Below, piece by piece: positions 52,808 through 61,556 of a DNA stretch of 64,000 nucleotides (positions within the stretch are counted from its first letter, which is position 1; every line of letters starts with the position of its first letter). The DNA is from CAYSSJ01 sp964433675 (GTDB taxonomy: Bacteria > Cloacimonadota > Cloacimonadia > Cloacimonadales > TCS61), in contig CAYSSJ010000012.1 in NCBI GenBank assembly GCA_964433675.1, forward strand, positions 1 through 64,000, given 5' to 3'. Made by a program: the position numbers and the translations under genes. The notes under the pieces were generated by a model. It was not told the origin of the DNA, ran no database searches, and saw only the letters and a list, made by a program, of their open reading frames with translations.

Positions 52808-55800
52808 TTATTCCTTTTCTGACAAAAACTCTACATCGAAGCAGAGAGATTTCAACTCGCTAACGAGCACATTGAAGGATTCGGGTACTCCCGGTTTTGG
52901 AGGATTCTGCCCGGCTGTAATTGCCTTGAATGCATTTGTCCTTCCTTCTACATCGTCGGATTTGATAGTTAACATCTCTTCGAGCAGTCTCGAGGCACCA
53001 TAAGCTTCCAGTGCCCAGACCTCCATCTCTCCCAAACGCTGACCACCATGCTGCGCTTTGCCTCCCAAAGGTTGTTGGGTGATAAGTGAGTAAGGTCCGG
53101 TTGAACGCGCATGCATTTTGTCTGCAACGAGATGGTTTAGCTTGAGAATGTACATGATCCCGACTGTAACTCGTTCTTTGAATGGATGTCCGGTTTTTCC
53201 GTCATACAATATTTGCTTTCCGTCGAGTGGCAGTTTGGCTTTTTTCATTTCATGGGTGACATCTTCGATAGAAGCTCCATCAAAGACAGGAGTTTCCACT
53301 TGAAATCCCAAGATCTTAGCTGCCAAACCGAGATGAGTTTCCATTATCTGCCCGATATTCATACGAGAAGGCACACCAAGTGGATTGAGTACGATATCGA
53401 TAGATTCACCAGCTTCGGTAAATGGCATATCTTCGGTAGGACTGATCCTGGAGATCACACCTTTGTTACCGTGTCTTCCTGCCATTTTGTCTCCCACTTG
53501 GATCTTGCGCTTTTTGGCGATATAAACTTTTACCATCTTTCGTACGCCATAGGGCAATTCATCACCATGTTTCAGACGTTCAATCTCTTTTTTGTATATA
53601 TTGTTGCTCTCTTCGGTCGCATTTTTTATTTTCAAGATAACTGACTGATATATTTTTCGATTAATTTCGTTATCTTCTACCAGCTCAAATTCCGTGTTCA
53701 ATTTTTTGAAATTTATCTTTTTCAGATCCGCTTTGGTAATCTTCTTACCCGGCATAATGAATGGTTTGTTCGTTTTGATATCAACAATATTTTTGGCAGT
53801 TTGCCCCACCAAAACTTCCGAGAGTTTTTGTACCAAATATTCATCGATCTGTTTCTGACGCTTAGCTTGTTCTTTTTTCAGTTTGTTTATCAAATCTTGT
53901 TTGCGATCTTGTTCTTCAGATTCTTCCATATCTTCCGAGCGAGAGAACACTTTCACATCTATTACCACACCTTCCATGCCCGGTTTTGCTTTCAGGGAAC
54001 TATTGGTGAAGTCACCGGCACGGTCGCCGAATAGTGCTCGCATTAGATTCTCTTCGGGTGAAGGGTCGATATCTACATTCTTCGGAGTGATCTTGCCCAC
54101 TATGATATCGCCGGCTTTTACTACCGATCCGACACGGATGATCCCGGTTTTGTCCAAATTACGCAATGAATTGATAGGTACATTTGGTATATCGTATGCC
54201 AATTCTTCTCTACCATTTTTCATGGTGCGTACCAACACTTCATGCTCCTCTATGTAGATAGAGTCGAACATATTTTCCTGAGCTACTCTTTCACTGATGA
54301 CGATAGCATCTTCGTAGTTGTAACCATACCAAGGCATAAGAGCGACCAACATATTTCTGCCGAGCGCCAATCTGCCATTTTGGATTGCCGGTCCATCGGT
54401 GAGCAGTTGACCTTTTTTTATCTTGTCACCTTTTTTCACGATCGGTCTTTGATTCATACAAGTATCCTGATTGGAACGGGCAAATTTCTTGAAATAAAGC
54501 CTATTTTGCATACCCATATCCAATACGGTTTCATCTGTATCGATCCGCTCGATATCAATATAAGCGCTGGTAACATTTTTCACCACAGCATCAAACGGTG
54601 AGGCAAGAGCAGAACCGCTATCCTCAGCCACGATTTTTTCGATGCCGGTTCCTATGATAGGCACTTCAGGTGTTACCAAAGGTACTGCCTGCCGCTGCAT
54701 ATTCGATCCCATCAAAGCGCGGTTAGCGTCGTCATGTTCCAAAAATGGGATAAGAGCTGCTGAGACAGAGACGATCTGTTGGGGAGATACATCCATATAT
54801 TGCACTTCCGATGGTGGTACCTGCATGAATTCTCCCCGGTGTAATGCGAAGACCAGATCATCGGTGATATTCATATTCTTATCATAATTTATACTTGCCT
54901 GAGCGATGGTGTATTTTTCCTCTTCGAAAGGATCGAGATAATCTATTTGATCGGTGATTTTACCGTTTTCGATCTTGATATACGGAGTTTCCATAAAACC
55001 GAGTTTATTGATACGAGCATACATCGCCGGTGAAGAGATCAAACCGATATTTGGTCCTTCAGGAGACTCGATAGGGCAGATACGTCCATAATGAGAATGA
55101 TGCACGTCTCTCACTTCGAAGCCGGCTCGTTCTCTCGTCAGTCCGCCAGGTCCCAATGCCGAAAGACGGCGTTTGTGAGTAATAGCGGTAAGTGGATTGG
55201 TCTGTTCCATATACTGAGAAAGCTGTCCGGTCAAGAAGAAAGATTGTACAACCGCTATCAAAGCATTGCTATTGATAATATCGTGAATAGTGATCTCATC
55301 CGGATTGGCGATAGACATCCTCTCTACGGCAGTTCGTGCTACCCGAGAAAGACCGATGGTGTATTGTTCGCTCAGAAGTTCACCCACTGTACGGATACGT
55401 CGATTGGCAAGATGGTCTATATCATCGACATGATCGTGATCTTTGTAGATCATGATAATTCTTTCGATGATAGCAATGAAGTCTTCTTTGGTCAAAGTAT
55501 GGACACTACTATCCACATTATGAGCCAGCCGAGAGTTTAGCTTGTATCTACCTACTTCTCCCAGATTATATCTTTTATCGTTGAAAAACATCCTTTGAAA
55601 TAGGTCTTCGGCTGCTTCAAAACTTGGCTCTTCTCCAGGTCGGATTAGAGTGTATATCTTTTTGAGAGCTTCCTCACGATTTTTGGTCGGATCTTTGGAT
55701 ATGGTCTGTTCCAAAATTTTGCGAGCTATTTCGGATTCATCAGCAACTACATCGATTTTTTTGAGCCCGTGTACATTGAATTCAGCGACCATATCTTCAT

Positions 55801-56596
55801 CTATAAAAGATGCTGCTTCATACAATACTTCACCGGTATCCTTATCAACGAAGTCATTATATAGAAATCTGTCTTTTGCTTCTTCGAGATTCACAGTTTC
55901 TTTCTTATAAAAGAATTCTCTCAGATCGCTATTTTCAGAAAATCCTATAGCGCGCAATAACACTGTAGCAGGCAGCTTTCTTCGTTTATCTATCAGCACG
56001 AAAGCAGCGTCATAGCTATCGGTGACGAATTCCAGCCAAGAACCATTGTATGGTATCAATTTTGCCGAGTAAAGCGTCTTCCCGCTTTGGTGTTTGGATG
56101 ATGAGAAATATACACCCGGTGAACGATGCAATTGGCTTATGATCACACGCTCAGCACCGTTTATAATAAAAGTGCCTTGATCGGTGATAAGCGGAATCTC
56201 TCCCAAAAAAACATCTTGTTCGATCGTGTTTTTCACCCGTTTCTCACCTGTTTCTTTGAGAACTTCCTCGTCATAGATCGTTAGTCTCATGCGAGCTTTC
56301 ACAGGAGCCTGATAGGATAGATTTCGTTCTATACACTCGTCGGTGTTGTATTTTTCTTTGAGGACGACATAATCGATAAATTCGAGATAGTAGTAACCTT
56401 TGGGATCTTCCAAAGGGAAGATAGAAGATAAAACCGACTGCAATCCTCTCAAATCACGTTTTTGAGGGTGTTTTTCCTTTTGTAGGAAATCGTTGAAGGA
56501 ACCAATCTGCATTGCCAGCAAATTGGGTACTTCTATGGACGGAAGCCCTGATTCTTGGGCTTTTTTGGTTACGCGAGAATAATTCTTTATATTCAA
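52808..56596 (-). CDS. rpoB: DNA-directed RNA polymerase subunit beta
   Basis: 1,262 residues. The frame starts at TTG 56596, nine bases after AAGGAG. Conserved regions include the rifampicin pocket (GQLSQYMEQTNPLTAITHKRRLSALGP), GLTRERAGFEVRDVHHSHYGR, ESPEGPNIGLI, MPWYGYNYEDAI and the C-terminal QPLGGKAQHGGQRLGEMEVWALEAYGA. At the position of E. coli D516 the residue is Glu. H526 and S531 are conserved. Confidence 0.98.
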   Translation of the reverse strand: MNIKNYSRVTKKAQESGLPSIEVPNLLAMQIGSFNDFLQKEKHPQKRDLRGLQSVLSSIFPLEDPKGYYYLEFIDYVVLKEKYNTDECIERNLSYQAPVKARMRLTIYDEEVLKETGEKRVKNTIEQDVFLGEIPLITDQGTFIINGAERVIISQLHRSPGVYFSSSKHQSGKTLYSAKLIPYNGSWLEFVTDSYDAAFVLIDKRRKLPATVLLRAIGFSENSDLREFFYKKETVNLEEAKDRFLYNDFVDKDTGEVLYEAASFIDEDMVAEFNVHGLKKIDVVADESEIARKILEQTISKDPTKNREEALKKIYTLIRPGEEPSFEAAEDLFQRMFFNDKRYNLGEVGRYKLNSRLAHNVDSSVHTLTKEDFIAIIERIIMIYKDHDHVDDIDHLANRRIRTVGELLSEQYTIGLSRVARTAVERMSIANPDEITIHDIINSNALIAVVQSFFLTGQLSQYMEQTNPLTAITHKRRLSALGPGGLTRERAGFEVRDVHHSHYGRICPIESPEGPNIGLISSPAMYARINKLGFMETPYIKIENGKITDQIDYLDPFEEEKYTIAQASINYDKNMNITDDLVFALHRGEFMQVPPSEVQYMDVSPQQIVSVSAALIPFLEHDDANRALMGSNMQRQAVPLVTPEVPIIGTGIEKIVAEDSGSALASPFDAVVKNVTSAYIDIERIDTDETVLDMGMQNRLYFKKFARSNQDTCMNQRPIVKKGDKIKKGQLLTDGPAIQNGRLALGRNMLVALMPWYGYNYEDAIVISERVAQENMFDSIYIEEHEVLVRTMKNGREELAYDIPNVPINSLRNLDKTGIIRVGSVVKAGDIIVGKITPKNVDIDPSPEENLMRALFGDRAGDFTNSSLKAKPGMEGVVIDVKVFSRSEDMEESEEQDRKQDLINKLKKEQAKRQKQIDEYLVQKLSEVLVGQTAKNIVDIKTNKPFIMPGKKITKADLKKINFKKLNTEFELVEDNEINRKIYQSVILKIKNATEESNNIYKKEIERLKHGDELPYGVRKMVKVYIAKKRKIQVGDKMAGRHGNKGVISRISPTEDMPFTEAGESIDIVLNPLGVPSRMNIGQIMETHLGLAAKILGFQVETPVFDGASIEDVTHEMKKAKLPLDGKQILYDGKTGHPFKERVTVGIMYILKLNHLVADKMHARSTGPYSLITQQPLGGKAQHGGQRLGEMEVWALEAYGASRLLEEMLTIKSDDVEGRTNAFKAITAGQNPPKPGVPESFNVLVSELKSLCFDVEFLSEKE

Positions 56597-56652
56597 AAGC
56601 GTACACTCCTTTATTTAAATTCTGTTCGAGTATGACATATCATTAAACAGCG

Positions 56653-56685
56653 AACGGAAGTGAACGTATGAACGCCACTTCCGTT
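56653..56685 (-). terminator. rplL-rpoB intergenic hairpin, candidate attenuator
   Basis: A perfect 10-bp stem AACGGAAGTG / CACTTCCGTT with a 13-base loop lies midway between rplL and rpoB. No U-tract follows, so partial termination or RNA processing is more likely than full termination, as known at this junction in E. coli. Confidence 0.6.
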
Positions 56686-56698
56686 ATGAATGACCATA

Positions 56699-57070
56699 TT
56701 ATTTAAGCTCGACTGATGCACCTGAATCTTCTAATTTAGCTTTCACAGTTTCAGCTTCTTCTTTCGATACAGCTTCAACTACTGGGTTTGGTGCGCCGTC
56801 AACTAGTTCTTTCGCTTCTTTGAGACCTAGTTTGGTAATCTCACGCACAGCTTTGATAACTTGGATCTTTTTGGCACCGGCATTGTTGAGGATTACGTCG
56901 AATTCGGTTTTCTCTTCTTCAGCTTCCTCAGCTGCAGGAGCAGCGGCAGCTGCAACCGGAGCAGCAGCGGTGACGCCAAACATCTCTTCAAGTTCTTTTA
57001 CAAGTTCAGAAAGTTCAAGTACACTCATCTCTTTAATAATATCAATTACCTGTTGTTTTTTATCAGCCAT
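56699..57070 (-). CDS. rplL: 50S ribosomal protein L7/L12
   Basis: 123 residues from ATG at 57070. N-terminal dimerisation helix (VIDIIKEMSVLELSELVKELEEMFGV), Ala-rich hinge (AAAPVAAAAAPAAEEAEEE), and the C-terminal factor-binding domain FDVILNNAGAKKIQVIKAVREITKLGLKEAKELVD. Forms the stalk that recruits translation GTPases. Confidence 0.98.
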   Translation of the reverse strand: MADKKQQVIDIIKEMSVLELSELVKELEEMFGVTAAAPVAAAAAPAAEEAEEEKTEFDVILNNAGAKKIQVIKAVREITKLGLKEAKELVDGAPNPVVEAVSKEEAETVKAKLEDSGASVELK

Positions 57071-57097
57071 TTTTTCCTCCATAGGACTATATATTTT

Positions 57098-57622
57098 TTA
57101 TTTTTCTTTAGCGATCGCATCTACGACCAAAACAAATTTACGTATGATACTTTGTAACACACCCACGAATCCGACGATCGGAGCATTGAAGCCTTGCAGC
57201 ATCATAGCCAAAAGTTCTTCTTTGGATGGTAATTTAGCCAGTTCCATAAGCTTGTCGCTATCCATCACTTCACCGGCTACCAATCCGACTTTGAAAGACG
57301 GAAAATCTTTCTCTTCCATGACATCTTTGATAAAACTTCTAAGTTCCCGAGCCGGAGCAACCTCGTCAATTTTTGATGCTGCTATTGCTGTCGGTCCTAC
57401 CAAATGATCATCTAAGGAAGTGATCCCCAACTCGTTGAGCGCAATCTTGATAAATGTGTTTCTCGAGACAAAATATTCAACTTCAGCTTCTCGCATTCTG
57501 TTACGTAGATTGTCCACTTCTTCGATATTAACACCTTTGTAGTCGACTAACAATATCGACTTGGCATCTTCAAGTTTGCTTTTGATCTTCTTTACTTCGT
57601 CTATTTTGTATTGTTGTAGCAT
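57098..57622 (-). CDS. rplJ: 50S ribosomal protein L10
   Basis: 174 residues. Stalk base protein: KSILLVDYKGVNIEEVDNLRNRMREA, YFVSRNTFIKIAL, GPTAIA, then the C-terminal helix that binds L7/L12. GGGAGG ribosome site. Only 11 bases separate it from rplA, so there is no room for the long L10 autoregulatory leader known from E. coli and B. subtilis. Confidence 0.97.
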   Translation of the reverse strand: MLQQYKIDEVKKIKSKLEDAKSILLVDYKGVNIEEVDNLRNRMREAEVEYFVSRNTFIKIALNELGITSLDDHLVGPTAIAASKIDEVAPARELRSFIKDVMEEKDFPSFKVGLVAGEVMDSDKLMELAKLPSKEELLAMMLQGFNAPIVGFVGVLQSIIRKFVLVVDAIAKEK

Positions 57623-57633
57623 CCATAACCTCC

Positions 57634-58335
57634 CTATTTCCTAGCTTGCGTGTTGGTGTGGGCTACATCCAATTTGATGCTGGGACCCATAGTTGTTGTG
57701 AGGTTCATGCTTTTGATGAAGACGCCCTTCAATGAGGCGGGTCTCTCTCTTAAGACCGCACCTACTACGGTGAGGATATTCTCTTTCAATTGCTGTATAT
57801 CAAAATTCAGTTTTCCCACGATAATATGCAAATTTGAAAATTTATCCACACGATAGGTGATCTTTCCACCTTTGGACTCTTCGACTGCTTTACTGATATC
57901 CATTGTCACAGTGCCGACCTTCGGATTTGGCATCAAGCCGCGGGGACCCAAAATGCGTCCGAGTTTGCCAATTTTACCCATCAGATTGGGGGTAGTGATG
58001 ACTACATCAAAATCGAACCAGCCGCCATTGATCTTCTCGATGTATTCATCTACTCCGACATAATCTGCACCAGCCTCTTTTGCTTCTTCCGCTTTTTCAC
58101 CTTCGGCAAACACCAGAACACGGACAGTTTTGCCGGTTCCGTGTGGAAGAACCAAAGAGTTTCTGATCTGTTGATCTGCCTTGCGAGGATCGACGCCTAA
58201 ATTCATATGGAGCTCAACTGTTTCAGTGAAATTCGCTGTCGGAATTTTCTTCAACAGCTCAATCGCTTCAGCAAGCTCATATTTCTTTTGCCTATCGATC
58301 ATCTCAAGGGCTTTTTTGTACCTTTTTTTTGCCAT
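57634..58335 (-). CDS. rplA: 50S ribosomal protein L1
   Basis: 233 residues from the second ATG (58335), eight bases after AAAGGAG. FTETVELHMNLGVDPRKADQQIR, VLPHGTGKTVRVLVFA, GPRGLMPNPKVGTV and the C-terminal GVFIKSMNLTTTMGPSIKLD. Binds 23S rRNA in the L1 stalk. Confidence 0.98.
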   Translation of the reverse strand: MAKKRYKKALEMIDRQKKYELAEAIELLKKIPTANFTETVELHMNLGVDPRKADQQIRNSLVLPHGTGKTVRVLVFAEGEKAEEAKEAGADYVGVDEYIEKINGGWFDFDVVITTPNLMGKIGKLGRILGPRGLMPNPKVGTVTMDISKAVEESKGGKITYRVDKFSNLHIIVGKLNFDIQQLKENILTVVGAVLRERPASLKGVFIKSMNLTTTMGPSIKLDVAHTNTQARK

Positions 58336-58380
58336 GTACATTACTCCTTTCGATAATCTCCTGCTTACGAAATATCTCTA

Positions 58381-58815
58381 TTAGTCATCGTGAATGATGA
58401 CTCCCATATTTCGTGCAGTGCCTTCAATCATCCTCATAGCTGCTTCGATATTGTAAGCATTGAGGTCTTCCATCTTGATCTCGGCTATTTTTTTTATAGA
58501 CGAGCGTTTGATCGTGCCGACCTTGTCACTCTTCGGACTTCCAGATCCTTTGGCAAGACCTGCCTCTTTCTTTATCAATACTGCAGCGGGAGGTGTTTTA
58601 ATCTCAAATGTATAGGATTTGTTCTTTTTTACATATACGACCACAGGGAAGATCATTCCGGGCGAATCCTTTGTCTTGTCATTAAATGACTTGCAAAATT
58701 CACCTATATTGATCCCTGCTTGACCCAAAGCCGGTCCCACCGGAGGTGCCGGTGTTGCCTGACCAGCAGGTAATTGAAGTTTTACAACATGTACTACATC
58801 TTTTGGCTTTGCCAT
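58381..58815 (-). CDS. rplK: 50S ribosomal protein L11
   Basis: 144 residues. VVKLQLPAGQATPAPPVGPALGQAGINI, the proline-rich switch region, then FEIKTPPAAVLIKKEAGL and ARNMGVIIHDD. Part of the GTPase-associated centre and target of thiopeptides in other bacteria. Follows nusG by 13 bases. Confidence 0.98.
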   Translation of the reverse strand: MAKPKDVVHVVKLQLPAGQATPAPPVGPALGQAGINIGEFCKSFNDKTKDSPGMIFPVVVYVKKNKSYTFEIKTPPAAVLIKKEAGLAKGSGSPKSDKVGTIKRSSIKKIAEIKMEDLNAYNIEAAMRMIEGTARNMGVIIHDD

Positions 58816-58828
58816 ATCTACCTCTATT

Positions 58829-59359
58829 CTAAATTATTTCTACCTGATCAAAACGAACTTCTACCGGGGTCACACGTCCAAAAACTGTCACCTTAACAGT
58901 CAACTTCTTACGATTATCGCTGATCTTTTCGATCACACCATCGAAATCGTTGAAAGGTCCGGAAGTAATCTTAACCATATCACCGGGGATAAAATCGTAT
59001 CCTTTGGCATCGTCTTTGTCGCGGTCTGCTATACCCAAAAGGCGATTTACCTCATTTTCCGGTAAGGGATGTGGTTTTTTTGATTTACCGGTGATACCCA
59101 GAAAATTTGTGACACCCGGAATGCTTTGGATGAATTTCTGCAATTCGGGAGTAAGATCTGCTTGAATGATTATATAACTGGTGAATATCTTCTTTTCCCG
59201 CTCGATTTTTTTACCATCCCGGATGAGGAATGTCTTTTGAGTCGGAATCAGAATCTGTCCCAATTTCTCCTCCAGATCGGTACCCTGCACACCTTTCTCG
59301 ATGGCTTCTTTTACCTTGAATTCATACGCAGCATACGTATGGACGACATACCAGTTCAT
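58829..59359 (-). CDS. nusG: Transcription termination/antitermination factor NusG
   Basis: 176 residues. NGN domain (WYVVHTYAAYEFKVKEAIE, then YIIIQADLTPELQKFIQSIPGVTNFLG) and C-terminal KOW domain (FIPGDMVKITSGPFNDFDGVIEKI, VFGRVTPVEV). Binds RNA polymerase and couples it to Rho or the ribosome. Five bases after secE. Confidence 0.97.
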   Translation of the reverse strand: MNWYVVHTYAAYEFKVKEAIEKGVQGTDLEEKLGQILIPTQKTFLIRDGKKIEREKKIFTSYIIIQADLTPELQKFIQSIPGVTNFLGITGKSKKPHPLPENEVNRLLGIADRDKDDAKGYDFIPGDMVKITSGPFNDFDGVIEKISDNRKKLTVKVTVFGRVTPVEVRFDQVEII

Positions 59360-59364
59360 CGGCT

Positions 59365-59556
59365 TTACATCCCCATCAATACAGTTCGGATAATATAGCC
59401 GAATATGCCATCGACCAAAGTCAAGAAAAGTGCCACGAGAGCAGACATAAATATCACTACGGTCGTCCCTTCCTTCAAATCTGCCTTGGAAGGATATGAC
59501 ACATAGGACATCTCCTGCTTCACACTCTTTAAAAATGCAAATATCTTTTTAAACAT
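59365..59556 (-). CDS. secE: Preprotein translocase subunit SecE
   Basis: 63 residues, single C-terminal membrane helix. FAFLKSVKQEMSYVSYPSKADLKEGT is the amphipathic cytoplasmic helix and VVIFMSALVALFLTLVDGIFG the membrane span. Component of SecYEG. Sits between tRNA-Trp and nusG, as in most bacteria. Confidence 0.95.
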   Translation of the reverse strand: MFKKIFAFLKSVKQEMSYVSYPSKADLKEGTTVVIFMSALVALFLTLVDGIFGYIIRTVLMGM

Positions 59557-59587
59557 AGTTTCTCACTCTTTTTCTTATGAATTACAA

Positions 59588-59663
59588 TGGCAGGTCAGGC
59601 AGGACTTGAACCCGCAGCCACCGGTTTTGGAGACCGGTGCTCTACCAATTGAGCTACTGACCT
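59588..59663 (-). tRNA. tRNA-Trp (CCA)
   Basis: 76 bases with encoded 3' CCA. Acceptor stem AGGTCAG/CTGACCT, anticodon CCA within CTCCAAA, and T-loop GGTTCAAGTCC. Placed between rpmG and secE, a conserved position. Confidence 0.95.
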
Positions 59664-59674
59664 ATCCATCTTTT

Positions 59675-59824
59675 TTATCTTGTTTGCTTGTGTTGGGTAT
59701 GCTTACGACATTTGGGGCAATACTTCTTGTATTCAACCCGACCCGGATGGGTACGTTTGTTCTTTGTCGTAGTATAATTTCTATTCTTACAATCTTCACA
59801 AGCCAAAGTTATTATATCTCTCAT
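59675..59824 (-). CDS. rpmG: 50S ribosomal protein L33
   Basis: 49 residues (MRDIITLACEDCKNRNYTTT, KNKRTHPGRVEYKKYCPKCRKHTQH). Both zinc cysteine pairs CEDC and CPKC are present, so this is the zinc-containing form. It starts ten bases after the tuf stop and is followed by tRNA-Trp and secE. Confidence 0.95.
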   Translation of the reverse strand: MRDIITLACEDCKNRNYTTTKNKRTHPGRVEYKKYCPKCRKHTQHKQTR

Positions 59825-59833
59825 ACATCTACC

Positions 59834-61018
59834 TTATTCTATAATCTCGCTGACAACGCCGGCGCCTATCGTCCTGCCACCTTCGCGGATAGCATAACGT
59901 AAACCCTTCTCCATCGCTATCGGAGTGATCAGCTCTGCCGATATCGTTACATTGTCTCCCGGCATTACCATCTCTACTCCCTCGGGAAGTGTCAAGCTGC
60001 CGGTCACATCTGTCGTCCTGAAATAGAACTGAGGACGATAGCCGCTGAAGAATGGCTTATGACGTCCACCTTCATCCTTGGTTAGTATATAGGTCTCGCC
60101 CATGAACTTGGTATGCGGAGTGATCGATTTCGGTTTAGCCAATACCATGCCACGTTCAACTTCGTCTTTGGATAGTCCACGCAGCAGAATACCAACATTA
60201 TCACCGGCTTCACCCTGATCGAGAATCTTGCGGAACATCTCCACGCCCGTACAGGTGGTCTCTACGGTCTCACGAATACCTACTCGCTCTATCTTCTCTC
60301 CAACTTTGACCACACCACGCTCTACTCTACCGGTGGCAACTGTTCCACGACCGGAGATCGAGAAAACATCCTCTACCGGCATCAGGAATGGCTTGTCTAC
60401 AGCACGCTCCGGCAGCGGGATGTAAGCATCTACCTCATCCATCAGTTTCTGTACCTGAGCTTCACCTTCCGGATCGCCATTGAGAGCTTTCAAGGCTGAA
60501 CCAGTTACTATCGGAATCTCATCGCCGGGGAAATCATATTCGGTGAGTAGTTCACGTACTTCCAACTCTACCAGTTCCAAAAGCTCAGGATCATCCACCA
60601 GATCCGCTTTGTTCAAAAAGACAGCCATCGCAGGTACACCAACCTGACGAGCAAGCAGAATATGCTCTCTCGTCTGAGGCATCGGACCGTCGGCTGCACT
60701 TACTACCAAAATCGCTCCGTCCATCTGTGCTGCACCGGTGATCATGTTCTTTACATAGTCCGCATGACCGGGACAGTCCACATGAGCATAGTGACGGTTT
60801 GCTGTCTCATATTCCACATGAGCGGTGGCTATGGTGATGCCACGCTCTTTTTCCTCGGGCGCATTGTCGATACTATCGAAAGTACGAAATGCTGAGCTTC
60901 CACCTTTGCTTAAATACAAAGTTATCGCCGCTGTCAGGGTCGTCTTGCCATGATCTACATGACCGATCGTCCCGATATTGATATGCGGCTTGCTACGTAC
61001 AAATTTTTCCTTTGCCAT
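59834..61018 (-). CDS. tuf: Elongation factor Tu
   Basis: 394 residues from ATG at 61018, with GGAGGAG just upstream. An upstream in-frame start would add 11 residues outside the family. GHVDHGKTTLT (G1), RGITIATAHVEYET (switch I/G2), DCPGHADYVKNM (G3), NKADLVDD (G4) and SALKALNGD (G5), then domains II and III. Delivers aminoacyl-tRNA. Only one tuf copy lies in this window. Confidence 0.98.
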   Translation of the reverse strand: MAKEKFVRSKPHINIGTIGHVDHGKTTLTAAITLYLSKGGSSAFRTFDSIDNAPEEKERGITIATAHVEYETANRHYAHVDCPGHADYVKNMITGAAQMDGAILVVSAADGPMPQTREHILLARQVGVPAMAVFLNKADLVDDPELLELVELEVRELLTEYDFPGDEIPIVTGSALKALNGDPEGEAQVQKLMDEVDAYIPLPERAVDKPFLMPVEDVFSISGRGTVATGRVERGVVKVGEKIERVGIRETVETTCTGVEMFRKILDQGEAGDNVGILLRGLSKDEVERGMVLAKPKSITPHTKFMGETYILTKDEGGRHKPFFSGYRPQFYFRTTDVTGSLTLPEGVEMVMPGDNVTISAELITPIAMEKGLRYAIREGGRTIGAGVVSEIIE

Positions 61019-61051
61019 TTCTCCTCCTACGGCATAAATATAATGAATCAA

Positions 61052-61127
<76 letters not shown>

Positions 61128-61130
61128 TAA

Positions 61131-61206
61131 TGGAGCGGGAAACGGGATTCGAACCCGCGACCCTTAGCTTGGAAGGCTAATGCTCTCCCAATTGAGCTAT
61201 TCCCGC
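61131..61206 (-). tRNA. tRNA-Gly (TCC)
   Basis: 76 bases with encoded CCA. Acceptor GCGGGAA/TTCCCGC, anticodon TCC in CTTCCAAG. Three bases separate it from the next tRNA, so the array is processed from one transcript. Confidence 0.96.
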
Positions 61207-61217
61207 GTAATAAAAAA

Positions 61218-61303
61218 TGGTGGAGGGGGGAGGATTTGAACCTCCGAAGGCGTCCGCCGACAGATTTACAGTCTGTTCCCTTTGACCACTCGGGAACCCC
61301 TCC
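61218..61303 (-). tRNA. tRNA-Tyr (GTA)
   Basis: 86 bases with a long variable arm typical of bacterial tRNA-Tyr and encoded CCA. Acceptor GGAGGGG, anticodon GTA in CTGTAAAT. Confidence 0.96.
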
Positions 61304-61310
61304 ACTTCGA

Positions 61311-61385
61311 TGGTGCCGACGGTAGGAATCGAACCCACAACCCGCGCATTACAAGTGCGCTGCTCTACCGTTGAGCCACGTCGGC
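61311..61385 (-). tRNA. tRNA-Thr (TGT)
   Basis: 75 bases with encoded CCA. Acceptor GCCGACG/CGTCGGC, anticodon TGT in CTTGTAAT. First gene of the tRNA-tuf transcript. Confidence 0.96.
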
Positions 61386-61403
61386 TTCCATAATTTTCCG
61401 ACA

Positions 61404-61432
61404 CGAAAATTTCCTGTCCTTTCCGTGTCAAG
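61404..61432 (-). promoter_or_regulatory. Possible promoter of the tRNA-tuf operon
   Basis: TTGACA (61427-61432 on the minus strand), about 42 bases before tRNA-Thr, the distance expected for a stable-RNA promoter. The -10 (TTTTCG at 17 bases) is poor. A second TTGACA lies at 61507-61512. GACACG and CGTGTC flank the spacer as an inverted repeat. Confidence 0.35.
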
Positions 61433-61556
61433 CACTTTCACTTATATTTCTCTTTATAACGATCTCTATCTTCAGAGATAGACAAAACTTTTGCATAGCT
61501 TAATTATGTCAACCAAATAATTCACATTTGCCAATAATTTATAATAAAAATGCTTC

